The notes under the pieces: generated by a model | What the model saw: the letters and a program-made list of their open reading frames with translations, nothing else | Told to the model about the DNA's origin: nothing | Database searches by the model: none | Shown: one piece after another, positions 16,930 through 25,602 of the stretch | How the letters are laid out: each line of letters begins with the position of its first letter | Numbering within the stretch: position 1 is the stretch's first letter | Translations under genes and position numbers: made by a program | Source of the DNA: Mycobacterium numidiamassiliense | GTDB taxonomy: Bacteria > Actinomycetota > Actinomycetes > Mycobacteriales > Mycobacteriaceae | NCBI RefSeq assembly: GCF_900157365.1 | Contig: NZ_FUEZ01000004.1 | Span: 3,874,966-3,938,965, forward strand | DNA length: 64,000 nucleotides | Reading direction: 5' to 3'

Positions 16930-17814
16930 TCAGGCGGGCGGTCGCGGGACGAAAAAGTAGTTGTAGCGATTGTCGCGGTGCTTCTCGTAGGGCATCAGCC
17001 CTGCGTCGTCCATCGCATCAAGGTTTAACATCGACGATCCCGATGCGTAGACGTATGGCTCATACCCATAAGCGCGGATGTCTTCGACGGTGCCGATCGG
17101 ATCGGGATTCGAGTCAACACCCTCGAAGATCTCCACCATCAGAACCGGACGATCCCGCAGTAGCAGCTCGGCGGCGCCGGCGATGACCGCACGCTCGAGC
17201 CCCTCGACGTCGATCTTCAGCAGACCTACCGGGAGGGGCAACTCGACCGCGAGAGCGTCGAGCGTGGTGCACGGCACCTTGATCTGGTCGCGAATCGGAA
17301 CGTGATGAGTGTCCTTCAGCGAACTGAACCCACTATCCGCGGCGACGAAGAAATTAACCTCGCCGACGGTATCCCCGGCGGCCGTGCGGAGAGTACGAAC
17401 GCGATTCTGCATACCGTTCGCGGCCACATTCGCCTCCAGCCGCGCAAATGTGTCCGGCGCCGGCTCAAGAGCGACGACCGGCGCCAGTCGTGCCCAGGCC
17501 AGACTGTGTAGACCGACATTGGCGCCGACGTCGACGATGCAGCGATCCGGATAAAGCGCACCGAAGAGCGCTGCCGCGATGTCGATCTCGGCGTCCTCGA
17601 AACCGCCGGTCACCCGCACGACGCGGGCGATGACCGAACCCGGCTCGAGGGTGACACGGAGGCCACGCCAATGCCACGGAGTCAGCCCACCAGGCAGAAA
17701 GCGCCGAAGACCGCGGGACAGGCCCCGGGGCACGGTCATCCAACGCTGCACTCTCTCAGACAGATGCGTCCGGTGTCGGGGCCCGTGCCCACACCCAAGC
17801 TCTGCCAACGCCAC
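16930..17814 (-). CDS. FkbM family methyltransferase
   Basis: 294 residues. The SAM-binding core is RCIVDVGANVGLHSLAWARL, then VVALEPAPDTFARLEANV, and the FkbM signature DALAVELPLPVGLLKIDVEG with ERAVIAGA. FkbM proteins methylate hydroxyls of sugars or polyketides; in mycobacterial glycolipid loci they methylate rhamnose or fucose residues. The first 25 residues are Gly/His-rich and less likely coding; a start at 17739 (MTVPRGLSRG) is possible. Divergent from the next UGT with about 250 bp between. Confidence 0.85.
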   Translation of the reverse strand: MALAELGCGHGPRHRTHLSERVQRWMTVPRGLSRGLRRFLPGGLTPWHWRGLRVTLEPGSVIARVVRVTGGFEDAEIDIAAALFGALYPDRCIVDVGANVGLHSLAWARLAPVVALEPAPDTFARLEANVAANGMQNRVRTLRTAAGDTVGEVNFFVAADSGFSSLKDTHHVPIRDQIKVPCTTLDALAVELPLPVGLLKIDVEGLERAVIAGAAELLLRDRPVLMVEIFEGVDSNPDPIGTVEDIRAYGYEPYVYASGSSMLNLDAMDDAGLMPYEKHRDNRYNYFFVPRPPA

Positions 17815-17965
17815 TCAGCCTCCCCTGCCCTGCCGGGCGACGCTCGCGAAACCGTAAATATCCGATGGCCGCGCCGCCCTCGGATGCGCCGACAGTACCA
17901 GCACCCCCATTATCGGCGCGGTGCCTCGCAGAAAGTTCCGGTCGTAGACCCCAATAGCCAACAGC

Positions 17966-18057
17966 CAGTTGAAATCGCGACGAACCCCGGGTCCGGAGAC
18001 GAAGAACCAGCAATAATGCCCCTGATGTCGCCTACACCGCACAAAACATGAAAGGCT
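17966..18057 (+). promoter_or_regulatory. Shared UGT leader, copy B: AATAAT -10 candidate
   Basis: AATAAT at 18012-18017, 49 bases before the ATG, within GAACCAGCAATAATGCCCC and followed by GATGTCGCCTAC and CATGAAAGGC. Compared with copy A the resemblance also covers the preceding GAAATxGxCGACGAA stretch, so at least 90 bases were duplicated together with the gene. Confidence 0.6.
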
Positions 18058-18066
18058 TCGGTCCGA

Positions 18067-19353
18067 ATGAAGTTTGCCCTGGCATGTTACGGAACACGTG
18101 GCGATATCGAGCCGTCCGCCGCGGTCGGCCGCGAGCTGCAACGCCGCGGGCACGAAGTACGCATGGCCGTTCCGCCCGAACTGGTTGAATTCGTCGAGTC
18201 GGTTGGGCTTCAGGCCGTCGCCTACGGCCCGGAATTCAAGGATTACCTGGACGAGGAATTTGTCCGCGACCTGTGGGCGCGGTTCCTCCGTAACTTCTGG
18301 ACGATCCGTGGCCCCATCGAGTTGTTGCGCGAGGCGTGGGCGCCGGTGACCAAGTATTGGGCGGAGATGAGCGCGACCTTGAAGTCACTGGCCGAGGGGG
18401 CCGACCTGCTCTTCACCGGCCAGATTTTCCAGGAGCCCGCCTCCAACGTCGCGGAGTACTACGACATTCCGTTGGCCACGTTGCATTACTTCCCGATACG
18501 GGCCAACGGCCAGCTCGTCCGGATGGTGCCGTCGCCGCTGGTTCGCTCCTCGATGACGGTGACCGAGTGGGTATTTTGGCGGATGACGACGAAAGCCGAG
18601 GAGGAACAGCGCCGAGAGCTGGGCCTGCCCAAGGCGAAACATCCCGCGCCGCGGCGGATCGCCGAACGCCGATCGCTGGAAATTCAAGCGTACGAAGAGT
18701 TTTGCTTCCCGGGACTAGCCGCGGAATGGTCGAAATGGGATGGACAACGGCCATTCATTGGAACGCTGACGCTGGAGTTGCAGACCGATACCGATGACGA
18801 GGTCGCGTCGTGGATCGCTGAGGGAAAACCCCCCATTTGCTTCGCCTTTGGCAGCATCGCGGTCGAATCTGCCTCCGAGACAGTCGAAATGATCGCCGCG
18901 GCTTGCGCAGAGCTGGGTGAGCGCGCGTTGATCTGCGCCGGCGGGAGCGACTTCGGCGAGGCTTCCCATCTCGACCACGTCAAGGTCGTCGGCACGGTGA
19001 ACTATGCGGAGACCTTTCCGGCCTGCCGCGCGGCGGTACACCACGGAGGGGCCGGAACCACCGCCGCCAGCCTGCGGGCGGGGGTACCGACGTTGATTCT
19101 GTGGACCACCGGCGATCAGCCGCTCTGGGGAGCGCGGATCAAGCAATTGAAGGTGGGCGCCTCTCGGCGACTCGCCAGCATCACCCGGGAGACACTGGTC
19201 GCCGACCTGCGCGAGATCCTCGTCCCCGAGTACGCCGACCGTGCCCGCGACATCGCTACACGGATGACCAAACCCGCCGACAGCGTTGCTGCCGCCGCGG
19301 ACCTGTTGGAGGACGCGGTGCGCCGAAAGGCGTCGCTGACCGACGCGCGATAG
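18067..19353 (+). CDS. GPL/LOS-type UDP-glycosyltransferase 2
   Basis: 428 residues, closely related to glycosyltransferase 1. It has MKFALACYGTRGDIEPSAAV, PPICFAFGSIAVESASETV and AVHHGGAGTTAASLRAGVP. Differences gather around residues 60-110 (FKDYLDEEFVRDLWARF), the likely acceptor region. It ends 24 bp before the convergent TylF-type gene. Presumably it adds one specific sugar to a membrane glycolipid on the cytosolic face. Confidence 0.9.
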   Translation: MKFALACYGTRGDIEPSAAVGRELQRRGHEVRMAVPPELVEFVESVGLQAVAYGPEFKDYLDEEFVRDLWARFLRNFWTIRGPIELLREAWAPVTKYWAEMSATLKSLAEGADLLFTGQIFQEPASNVAEYYDIPLATLHYFPIRANGQLVRMVPSPLVRSSMTVTEWVFWRMTTKAEEEQRRELGLPKAKHPAPRRIAERRSLEIQAYEEFCFPGLAAEWSKWDGQRPFIGTLTLELQTDTDDEVASWIAEGKPPICFAFGSIAVESASETVEMIAAACAELGERALICAGGSDFGEASHLDHVKVVGTVNYAETFPACRAAVHHGGAGTTAASLRAGVPTLILWTTGDQPLWGARIKQLKVGASRRLASITRETLVADLREILVPEYADRARDIATRMTKPADSVAAAADLLEDAVRRKASLTDAR

Positions 19354-19377
19354 GTGCTAGCTGATATCGGGTGGCGA

Positions 19378-20238
19378 CTACTTGCGCCAGAACACGCCGC
19401 TGCCGTCGATTTCCACGATCTCGGCCGTTATGCCGTGTTTCTCGCGGTAGTCCGAGACGGCCTGCCGACAGTAGGGAAGGTTGTAGTCGTCGATGATGCA
19501 GAACCCCCCGGTCGATAACCGCGGGTAGAGCCCGTCGAGCCCCTGGATCGTGGATTCGTAGAGGTCACCGTCAAGCCGCAACACCGCGATCTGATCAATC
19601 GGGGCATCGTGCAGCGTGTCCTTGAACCAGCCAGGAAGAAAACGGACCTGCTCGTCGAGCAGACCGTAGCGTTCGAAGTTTGCCCTGACTTGCGCCTCCG
19701 ACACCGCCAGCACGGGCGCAAAGCGATGTAGCCCCATGTTGTGCCAAGGCAGCTTGTCCGCTTTGTAGTTGTCGGCGTCCGGCGGTGGCACGCCTTCAAA
19801 CGAATCGGCCAGCCACACCGACCGCGTCTTATCCCCGTAGGCTGCCAAAACCGCGCGCATCAGGATGGAAGCCCCACCACGCCATACGCCACATTCGACC
19901 AGGTCGCCAGGAACATCCTCGGCCAGCACCGTCTCAACGCATTCCTGCAGGCTGGTCAGTCGCTGCATGCCGATCATCGTCTCGGCCTCGACCGGCCAAT
20001 CCAGCCCTAACTCGCGCCGACGCTGATCGAACGGCCGTTTGCGCACCAGCATGAGGCTGCCGGCCTTGAAGAAGGGAAGTCCCAGCAACCAACCCAGCGT
20101 GAGCCGCTGCTCCGGCGACCACCCCACGGGGACCAACTGGTCCATCCCGTATCTGGTGAGGTTGCGCCGGATCAGGTCGAGGTACAGAGAACGGGCGGCG
20201 CGATCGGTCTCAGTCGTTTCGCGGTCGGTGACGGACAA
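19378..20238 (-). CDS. TylF/MycF-type sugar O-methyltransferase
   Basis: 286 residues, PF05711 family. Hallmarks: VPGDLVECGVWRGGASILMRA (SAM loop), WLADSFEGVPPPD, QIAVLRLDGDLYESTIQGLDGLYP and GGFCIIDDYN, whose Asp residues bind the metal, in a layout typical of macrocin/mycinamicin 3-O-methyltransferases. About 30 extra N-terminal residues precede the core, as in several mycobacterial members. It likely O-methylates a glycolipid deoxysugar. A broken relative lies at 3332-3963. Confidence 0.88.
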   Translation of the reverse strand: MSVTDRETTETDRAARSLYLDLIRRNLTRYGMDQLVPVGWSPEQRLTLGWLLGLPFFKAGSLMLVRKRPFDQRRRELGLDWPVEAETMIGMQRLTSLQECVETVLAEDVPGDLVECGVWRGGASILMRAVLAAYGDKTRSVWLADSFEGVPPPDADNYKADKLPWHNMGLHRFAPVLAVSEAQVRANFERYGLLDEQVRFLPGWFKDTLHDAPIDQIAVLRLDGDLYESTIQGLDGLYPRLSTGGFCIIDDYNLPYCRQAVSDYREKHGITAEIVEIDGSGVFWRK

Positions 20239-20401
20239 AATTTCCCCTTACAACGTCGCATGAGAGTACCCACCCGGCGATGAGTCTAGACGTCCATCGA
20301 CGGTGCTCAGGCCTTTCCGCGTTTCTCTTGATCAGATCGCCGACACCCGTTGCCGCGGCGTGTTGGAGCCGTTGTCGTCCCGGCTGCCAATTGCCGGAAG
20401 C

Positions 20402-21487
20402 CTAACTCGACACCGCCACGCTCGGCCCTGCTACCGGGGCGACGCCCCTCCGCTTGAGGCGCGACTTCAACGACATCGCGGGCTTCTCCACCAAAAACCA
20501 ACTGAGCGCGGCGACCGGAAGGGTGGCGACAGCCGCGATGACCGCGAACACCATCGGATTCAAACTGGCCAGCCCACCGATGACCAGCAACTGCTGAATC
20601 GGAAAGGCATAGATGTACACGCCGTAGGACAAATCCGTGCGCAATCTCAGACGGGTGCTGTGGATGAGGGCGCCGGAAACCAGCAGCGCGTACGCCAACG
20701 GAAGCGCGGCTACCAGGCGATAGTCCGACAATAGGCTCGACGCTAGAACGACGACCACGCTTACCGCGACAAGTGGCCATCGCGCGGGAATCACGTTTCG
20801 AACCTGATACAGGAGCGCTCCGGCGAGAAACATCACCGCAAACCGCGTGGCGGCATAGGCGAGCATCTGAGTAAAGGTCGGCTCTGCGGGCAGCGTCACC
20901 AGCGCCGCCAAGGACAGCGCCACTGCGAACGCCGCGGGAATCAGCCAACGACGGCGGAGAAGTCCGACGACGCCGAGAACAGCGATGGCGATGTAGCAGA
21001 ACACCTCCCAGATAAGGGTCCAGATCGAACTGTTCCAGTAGCCCGGATACGGGATTCCGGTTGGCGTCCCGCCAATGTCGAACTGAATCCCGCCGACCGT
21101 GGGGATGTTGTTGAGGACATACGCGAACGGCGCGCCGGACCGCATCAAATTGGCGGCCGATCCGCCCTGAAGCGAGATCCCGATGGGGGCGACGACAAAC
21201 GCCGTCACGATCAGGCAGACCCACACACCGGGAAGGATGCGAAGAGCCCGAGCGACGAAGTAATCGCGGAGCCGAGGATTGTTGAACCAGCTCGCCGTAA
21301 TCAGGAATCCCGAAACCGCGAAGAACCCGTCAACGAATACCTCACTGAGAAGTTGACGGACCGGCGCGAAGGGAACGTGGTGGCCGGTAGTCAGGAACGA
21401 GTGCCACACAATCACGCCGGTCGCCAGCGCTAACCGCCACGCGTTCAGTGCATTCCGGCGCGGATCGAATTGCTCCCCGAGTGTCAT
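20402..21487 (-). CDS. Membrane acyltransferase 3 (no SGNH domain)
   Basis: 361 residues, PF01757. RNALNAWRLALATGVIVWHS is the first helix with the catalytic-type His; DGFFAVSGFLITASWF and DYFVARALRILPGVWVCL are further family motifs; about ten hydrophobic helices follow, ending with a basic tail. Mycobacterial relatives O-acylate envelope sugars. It is separated by about 160 bp from the TylF-type gene on the same strand, and 350 bp from the divergent sulfotransferase-like gene. Confidence 0.88.
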   Translation of the reverse strand: MTLGEQFDPRRNALNAWRLALATGVIVWHSFLTTGHHVPFAPVRQLLSEVFVDGFFAVSGFLITASWFNNPRLRDYFVARALRILPGVWVCLIVTAFVVAPIGISLQGGSAANLMRSGAPFAYVLNNIPTVGGIQFDIGGTPTGIPYPGYWNSSIWTLIWEVFCYIAIAVLGVVGLLRRRWLIPAAFAVALSLAALVTLPAEPTFTQMLAYAATRFAVMFLAGALLYQVRNVIPARWPLVAVSVVVVLASSLLSDYRLVAALPLAYALLVSGALIHSTRLRLRTDLSYGVYIYAFPIQQLLVIGGLASLNPMVFAVIAAVATLPVAALSWFLVEKPAMSLKSRLKRRGVAPVAGPSVAVSS

Positions 21488-21827
21488 GCTCCCCCAAGTA
21501 TCGTCGCTTTGCCGAGTTACGATCCCATCGACGCGACAGCGACTTTAGGGTCGCATTCATGCTAAGTGAAGACGGAGCCGCTAACTGGCAAACGGAGTTG
21601 TTGGCCAATGTTCGCCCCGGAGCCGCAGCGGAAGACCTTTGTAGGGCGGCTGCGCTCGTGCGTGCCCGCAGTGGATCGGCTCGACGGCCTGTGGCTCTGG
21701 TGGCGATTCGTGGGTAGGCCGTCGTCGCCGCGGCGGGAAACGCCAGGCAAACACCCGGTGGCCGTCGACATCGACAAATGTTACGGCGCTGAAACGGTGC
21801 GCCTGTTTCGGCGTTCTTCGCGTCGGG
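21488..21827. other. Divergent intergenic region, no gene seen
   Basis: About 340 bases between two divergent genes. A 90-residue frame at 21448-21717 overlaps the acyltransferase start and shows no domain, so I do not call it. The right edge holds the -10 element of the next gene. Confidence 0.4.
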
Positions 21828-21833
21828 CATAAT
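21828..21833 (+). promoter_or_regulatory. CATAAT -10 element, likely leaderless start
   Basis: CATAAT is followed by six bases and then the ATG at 21840. With the usual 6-7 base spacing transcription would begin at or next to the A of the ATG, giving a leaderless mRNA, a common arrangement in mycobacteria. No Shine-Dalgarno sequence is present, which agrees. Confidence 0.6.
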
Positions 21834-21839
21834 ATCGCG

Positions 21840-23045
21840 ATGAGTAGGACCCGACGTGCTAGTAAGCCCGCCCCAGGATCTTTACTCTTTGATCCTGAGC
21901 GAACGCAGATCGATCAACGCACTACAGCCACTCGCACCAAAGACTCGCTGCTCAACGAACCCACAGTAGCCCGCAATCGGGAATCGCTTTCTGAGAAGTC
22001 TTATCGGCGAAGGGGGCCCGACCTGGCTTCGGATCATCTTGCGACAAATGGCCACACTGCGAGGCCGCGCGAGGCGACAAATGGCGCACAACCCGAGGCT
22101 CCGGTCCGCCCGATCGCACTGTTTGTCATGGGCATGCCCCGCTCGGGGACGTCGGCGCTCACCCGGATCGTCTCACTGTGTGGCGCCGCTCTCCCGGCCG
22201 CGATGATGGGCGCCGACTCGGGCAACGCTCGGGGCTACTGGGAGCCGCGCAAAGCCCTTCGTCTCAACCACGCGATCCTGCACCGTCGCGGCAGCAGCAC
22301 ATACGACCCTTCGCTGCGCCTGCAGGAAGACGGCGCGTTCGGCGCCGCCGAGAAAGAGGCATGCATCGCCGAGATCGCCGAGTACCTTGACACGCTTCCC
22401 GAGGCTCCCCTCGTGATCATCAAGGACCTGCAGATCACGGCGCTATCCGACATGTGGTTCGAGGCGGCGCGACTCGTCGGATTCGACGTCGCGGCCGTGA
22501 TTGCGGTGCGCCACCCACAGGAGGTGGCGGCGTCGCTCGGCGCACTCATGCACGCCACACCGGAGCTCGCGAGTGCGTTGTGGCTCAAGTACAACCTGCT
22601 CGCGGAAAGACAGACACGAAACGTGCCGCGCGTGTTCGTCGACTACGCAGATGTGTTGGACGACTGGCGCCAAGAGGTAGCGCGGATCTCCGCGTCAATC
22701 GGCATCGATCTGAGCACCCACGACGGGGAACTCGTTGAGGAGTTCCTCACCGAGGATCTTCGGCACCAGCGACACTGCGGGCCGGTCCAGGAGCTCTTCG
22801 GCGCAGATTGGATGTCCACGGTCTACGGAGCACTGCGTGTCGCCACGCGGGACGAGCCCTTGGATACGTCTGCGCTGGATCGCGTTTTCGAGGCATACAG
22901 GGCTAGCGAACTCGCCTTCCGGAAGGCATTCGAGGATTTCCACCATCACTCGAACAACATGCGCGTCCGAATCTTCCGGCCTTTCATCTGGAAGCTGATT
23001 GAGCTCATCGCCATTCTCAAGCGGCGCCGCGGAACCTGGGCCTAG
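21840..23045 (+). CDS. Sulfotransferase-fold protein
   Basis: 401 residues. After about 90 polar, apparently disordered residues comes IALFVMGMPRSGTSALTRIV, the phosphate-binding loop (98-106) of PAPS-dependent sulfotransferases, and later VAAVIAVRHPQEVAASL, the 3'-phosphate-binding R...S block. VFVDYADVLDDWRQEV is also typical. The end is a basic, hydrophobic stretch (FRPFIWKLIELIAILKRRR) that may anchor it to the membrane. In this setting it could sulfate a glycolipid sugar; relatives labelled sulfotransferase are not all proven. Confidence 0.8.
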   Translation: MSRTRRASKPAPGSLLFDPERTQIDQRTTATRTKDSLLNEPTVARNRESLSEKSYRRRGPDLASDHLATNGHTARPREATNGAQPEAPVRPIALFVMGMPRSGTSALTRIVSLCGAALPAAMMGADSGNARGYWEPRKALRLNHAILHRRGSSTYDPSLRLQEDGAFGAAEKEACIAEIAEYLDTLPEAPLVIIKDLQITALSDMWFEAARLVGFDVAAVIAVRHPQEVAASLGALMHATPELASALWLKYNLLAERQTRNVPRVFVDYADVLDDWRQEVARISASIGIDLSTHDGELVEEFLTEDLRHQRHCGPVQELFGADWMSTVYGALRVATRDEPLDTSALDRVFEAYRASELAFRKAFEDFHHHSNNMRVRIFRPFIWKLIELIAILKRRRGTWA

Positions 23046-23218
23046 ATTCAAAACCTAGCGTCACGGCACCGAAATCGCGCTGACCACAATACGAATGCGG
23101 CGCGCGCACAATCCCATCGCGACGCGGCCGCGGAAGCTATGATCTGACGCGACCGCCCCTCGGCAACGCGCCCCGATCACGTTCGTGCTGGGCGAGACGA
23201 ACAGGAGGCTTCGGCTCT

Positions 23219-24334
23219 TTGTCAGGATCCGTGCTTGTCACCGGCGGGGCAGGATTCATCGGATCCGCGCTCGCGCGGCGTCTGGTCACCGTCGGCTACG
23301 AGGTCGCGGTGATGGACGTGCTCCATCCGCAGGTGCACACCGGACATCAAGCGATCGACCTGCCGCCATCCGTGCGCTTGCTCACCGGCGATGTCACTCA
23401 CGCGCCCGATTGGGATGCTGTGCTTCGGTTGTGCCGCCCGTCCCAGATCGTCCACTTGGCGGCCGAGACGGGTACGGCACAGTCGTTGTCCGAAGCGACC
23501 CGCCACGCCTCGGTGAATGTCGTGGGAACGACTCAGCTTCTCGACTCCTTGAGCCGCGCAGCGCATGTGCCTGATCAGCTTGTCCTGGCTTCGTCGAGGG
23601 CCGTCTACGGCGAGGGCGCTTGGCAATCGGGTTCACACATTTTCTATCCGCAGCCTCGCAGTCACGCTCAGCTGGTGGCCGGCATATGGGATCCGCAAGG
23701 ACCGGGGCACGATGCAGCAGCCCCGCTTTCGAGCTGCGCGGGCCGGACGGAACCGCGGCCCATCAACATCTACGCCGCGACCAAACTCGCCCAGGAGCAC
23801 CTGCTGGCCGCCTGGGCCACCGCGCACGACACCAATCTCAGCGTGTTGCGGCTGCAGAATGTGTACGGACCGGGGCAGTCGCTGACCAATTCGTACACCG
23901 GAATCGTGGCCCTCTTCGCGCGCTTGGCACGCGAACAGCGCTCGTTGGAAGTCTATGAGGACGGCCGAATCGTTCGCGATTTCGTCTACATCGACGATGT
24001 CGTCGAGGCGCTGTTCGCGGCGATAGAGCGGCCCGCGGTTCAGTCACGCTGCCTTGACATCGGGTCGGGCACCCCGACGACCATCCACGAGCTGGCTCTC
24101 CAGGTGGCCGGCATCTGTGCTGCCCCTGAACCTATCGTCGTGGGGAAGTTCCGAGACGGGGATGTCCGCGCCGCGATGTGCGCCATCGAACCGGCGAAAA
24201 ACCAGCTCGCCTGGTGTCCGCGGTGGGCACTCGAAGAAGGCCTGCGCCGTCTGTTGGACTGGATCAGCGAGCAAGCCGAATTACGTTCCGCAACAGCCGA
24301 ACACGCCGCGCCGATGAAGCTGGGACCACGATGA
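23219..24334 (+). CDS. dTDP-L-rhamnose 4-epimerase-like SDR enzyme
   Basis: 371 residues from a TTG with ACAGGAGG ten bases upstream. SVLVTGGAGFIGSALARRL is the NAD loop, LASSRAVYGEGAW and YAATKLAQEHLL hold the catalytic Ser/Tyr/Lys, and RLQNVYGPGQSLTNSYTGI and RDFVYIDDVV follow. The long insert after SSRAVYGEG, with Pro/Arg-rich HIFYPQPRSH, is a mark of the WbiB/Tll group, which turns dTDP-L-rhamnose into dTDP-6-deoxy-L-talose, a sugar known from mycobacterial glycolipids. The family's Cys pair in the insert is not seen. Coupled to the next UGT by ATGA. Confidence 0.82.
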   Translation: MSGSVLVTGGAGFIGSALARRLVTVGYEVAVMDVLHPQVHTGHQAIDLPPSVRLLTGDVTHAPDWDAVLRLCRPSQIVHLAAETGTAQSLSEATRHASVNVVGTTQLLDSLSRAAHVPDQLVLASSRAVYGEGAWQSGSHIFYPQPRSHAQLVAGIWDPQGPGHDAAAPLSSCAGRTEPRPINIYAATKLAQEHLLAAWATAHDTNLSVLRLQNVYGPGQSLTNSYTGIVALFARLAREQRSLEVYEDGRIVRDFVYIDDVVEALFAAIERPAVQSRCLDIGSGTPTTIHELALQVAGICAAPEPIVVGKFRDGDVRAAMCAIEPAKNQLAWCPRWALEEGLRRLLDWISEQAELRSATAEHAAPMKLGPR

Positions 24335-25587
24335 AATTCGCCTTGGCGAGCTACGGAACTCGTGGCGACATCGAGCCGACGGTTGCCGTAGGTCGAGAAC
24401 TGGAACGCCGCGGGCATGAGGTCCGCCTGGCCGTCTCGCCCGATCTGGTTGGCTTCGTGGAGTCGGCAGGGCTCAAGGCGATCGCGTACGGGCCGGACAC
24501 CCAGGAATGGGTGGACAAGTACCGCGACTTCTTCAAGTCCATTTTGCTCAACATTTGGAAACCCCGGGATCTGATCGAGCTGCTGGCCCCCAAGGCCGAA
24601 ACCTGGGTTGAGATGAGCACCAAGCTGATGTCGTTGGCCGAAGGCGCGGACCTGCTGTACACGGGCCTGAATTTCGAACAGCCGGCAGCCAATGTCGCTG
24701 AGTACTATGGCATTCCGTTGGCCACGCTGCACTACTACCCCATGCGACCCAACGGCCAAATGGTTCCGACTGTGCCGCCCCCGGTGGGTCGCGCCGCCAT
24801 GCGCGTGTTCGACTGGCTGTTCTGGCGCCTGCACAAGAAGCTTGACGACGCGCAGCGTCGTGAACTGGGCCTGCGCAAAGCAACCGGCCCCTCGCCACGG
24901 CGGATCACCGAACTCGGGTCGCTCGAAATACAGGCCTACGACGAGGTGTGCTTCCCCGGCCTGTCAGCGGAATGGGCGAAGTCGACTGGACGACGGCCCT
25001 TCGTCGGCACGCTGACCATCGAGTTCACTACAGACGCCGATGACGAGATTGCGTCCTGGATCGCCGACGGAAAACCGCCTATTTACTTCGGGTTTGGCAG
25101 CGTGCCCGTCGAGTCCGTTGCCGGCATGGTCGAGATGATCGGTGCGGCGTGCGCGCAGTTGGGTGAGCGGGCGTTGATTCGCACCGGCGGTACCGACCTC
25201 GACGACGTTCCAAAGTTTGACCACGTCAAAGTGGTGGACGCAGTGAATTACGCAGCGACGTTCCCTGCCTGCCGCGCAGTCGTGCACCACGGCGGCTCCG
25301 GCACCACCGCCGCGAGCCTGCGCGCCGGCGTTCCCGCGTTGATCCTCTGGACCATGGGCGACCAGCCCATCTGGGGAGCGCAGATCAAGCGATTGAAAGT
25401 CGGTACGGCTCGGCGCTTTTCGACTGCCACCACAGAATCGCTGGTTGCGGATCTGCGTCAAATCCTCGCCCCAGATTACGTCGCCCGGGCTCGCGAAATT
25501 TCCACTCGGATGACCCAACCGGAAGTCAGCGTCGCCACCGCAGCCGATCTCCTGGAAGCCACGGCTCGCAACAAAGCCCGTTGCTGA
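24331..25587 (+). CDS. GPL/LOS-type UDP-glycosyltransferase 3
   Basis: 418 residues from the ATG overlapping the epimerase stop; the longer frame from 24178 is inside the epimerase. It has MKFALASYGTRGDIEPTVAV, PPIYFGFGSVPVESVAGMV and VVHHGGSGTTAASLRAGVP. Unlike its five relatives it lacks a leader of its own and is translationally coupled to the 4-epimerase-type gene, suggesting that it transfers the sugar made by that enzyme (6-deoxytalose or rhamnose); this is inference. It meets glycosyltransferase 4 tail to tail, 15 bp apart. Confidence 0.9.
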   Translation: MKFALASYGTRGDIEPTVAVGRELERRGHEVRLAVSPDLVGFVESAGLKAIAYGPDTQEWVDKYRDFFKSILLNIWKPRDLIELLAPKAETWVEMSTKLMSLAEGADLLYTGLNFEQPAANVAEYYGIPLATLHYYPMRPNGQMVPTVPPPVGRAAMRVFDWLFWRLHKKLDDAQRRELGLRKATGPSPRRITELGSLEIQAYDEVCFPGLSAEWAKSTGRRPFVGTLTIEFTTDADDEIASWIADGKPPIYFGFGSVPVESVAGMVEMIGAACAQLGERALIRTGGTDLDDVPKFDHVKVVDAVNYAATFPACRAVVHHGGSGTTAASLRAGVPALILWTMGDQPIWGAQIKRLKVGTARRFSTATTESLVADLRQILAPDYVARAREISTRMTQPEVSVATAADLLEATARNKARC

Positions 25588-25602
25588 CTGCGGTCTTACC
25601 GA

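Noticed and set aside
23046..23218. Possible RNA gene between the sulfotransferase-like and epimerase genes
   Set aside because: Only about 170 bases, no stable hairpin set or known RNA signature seen by eye.
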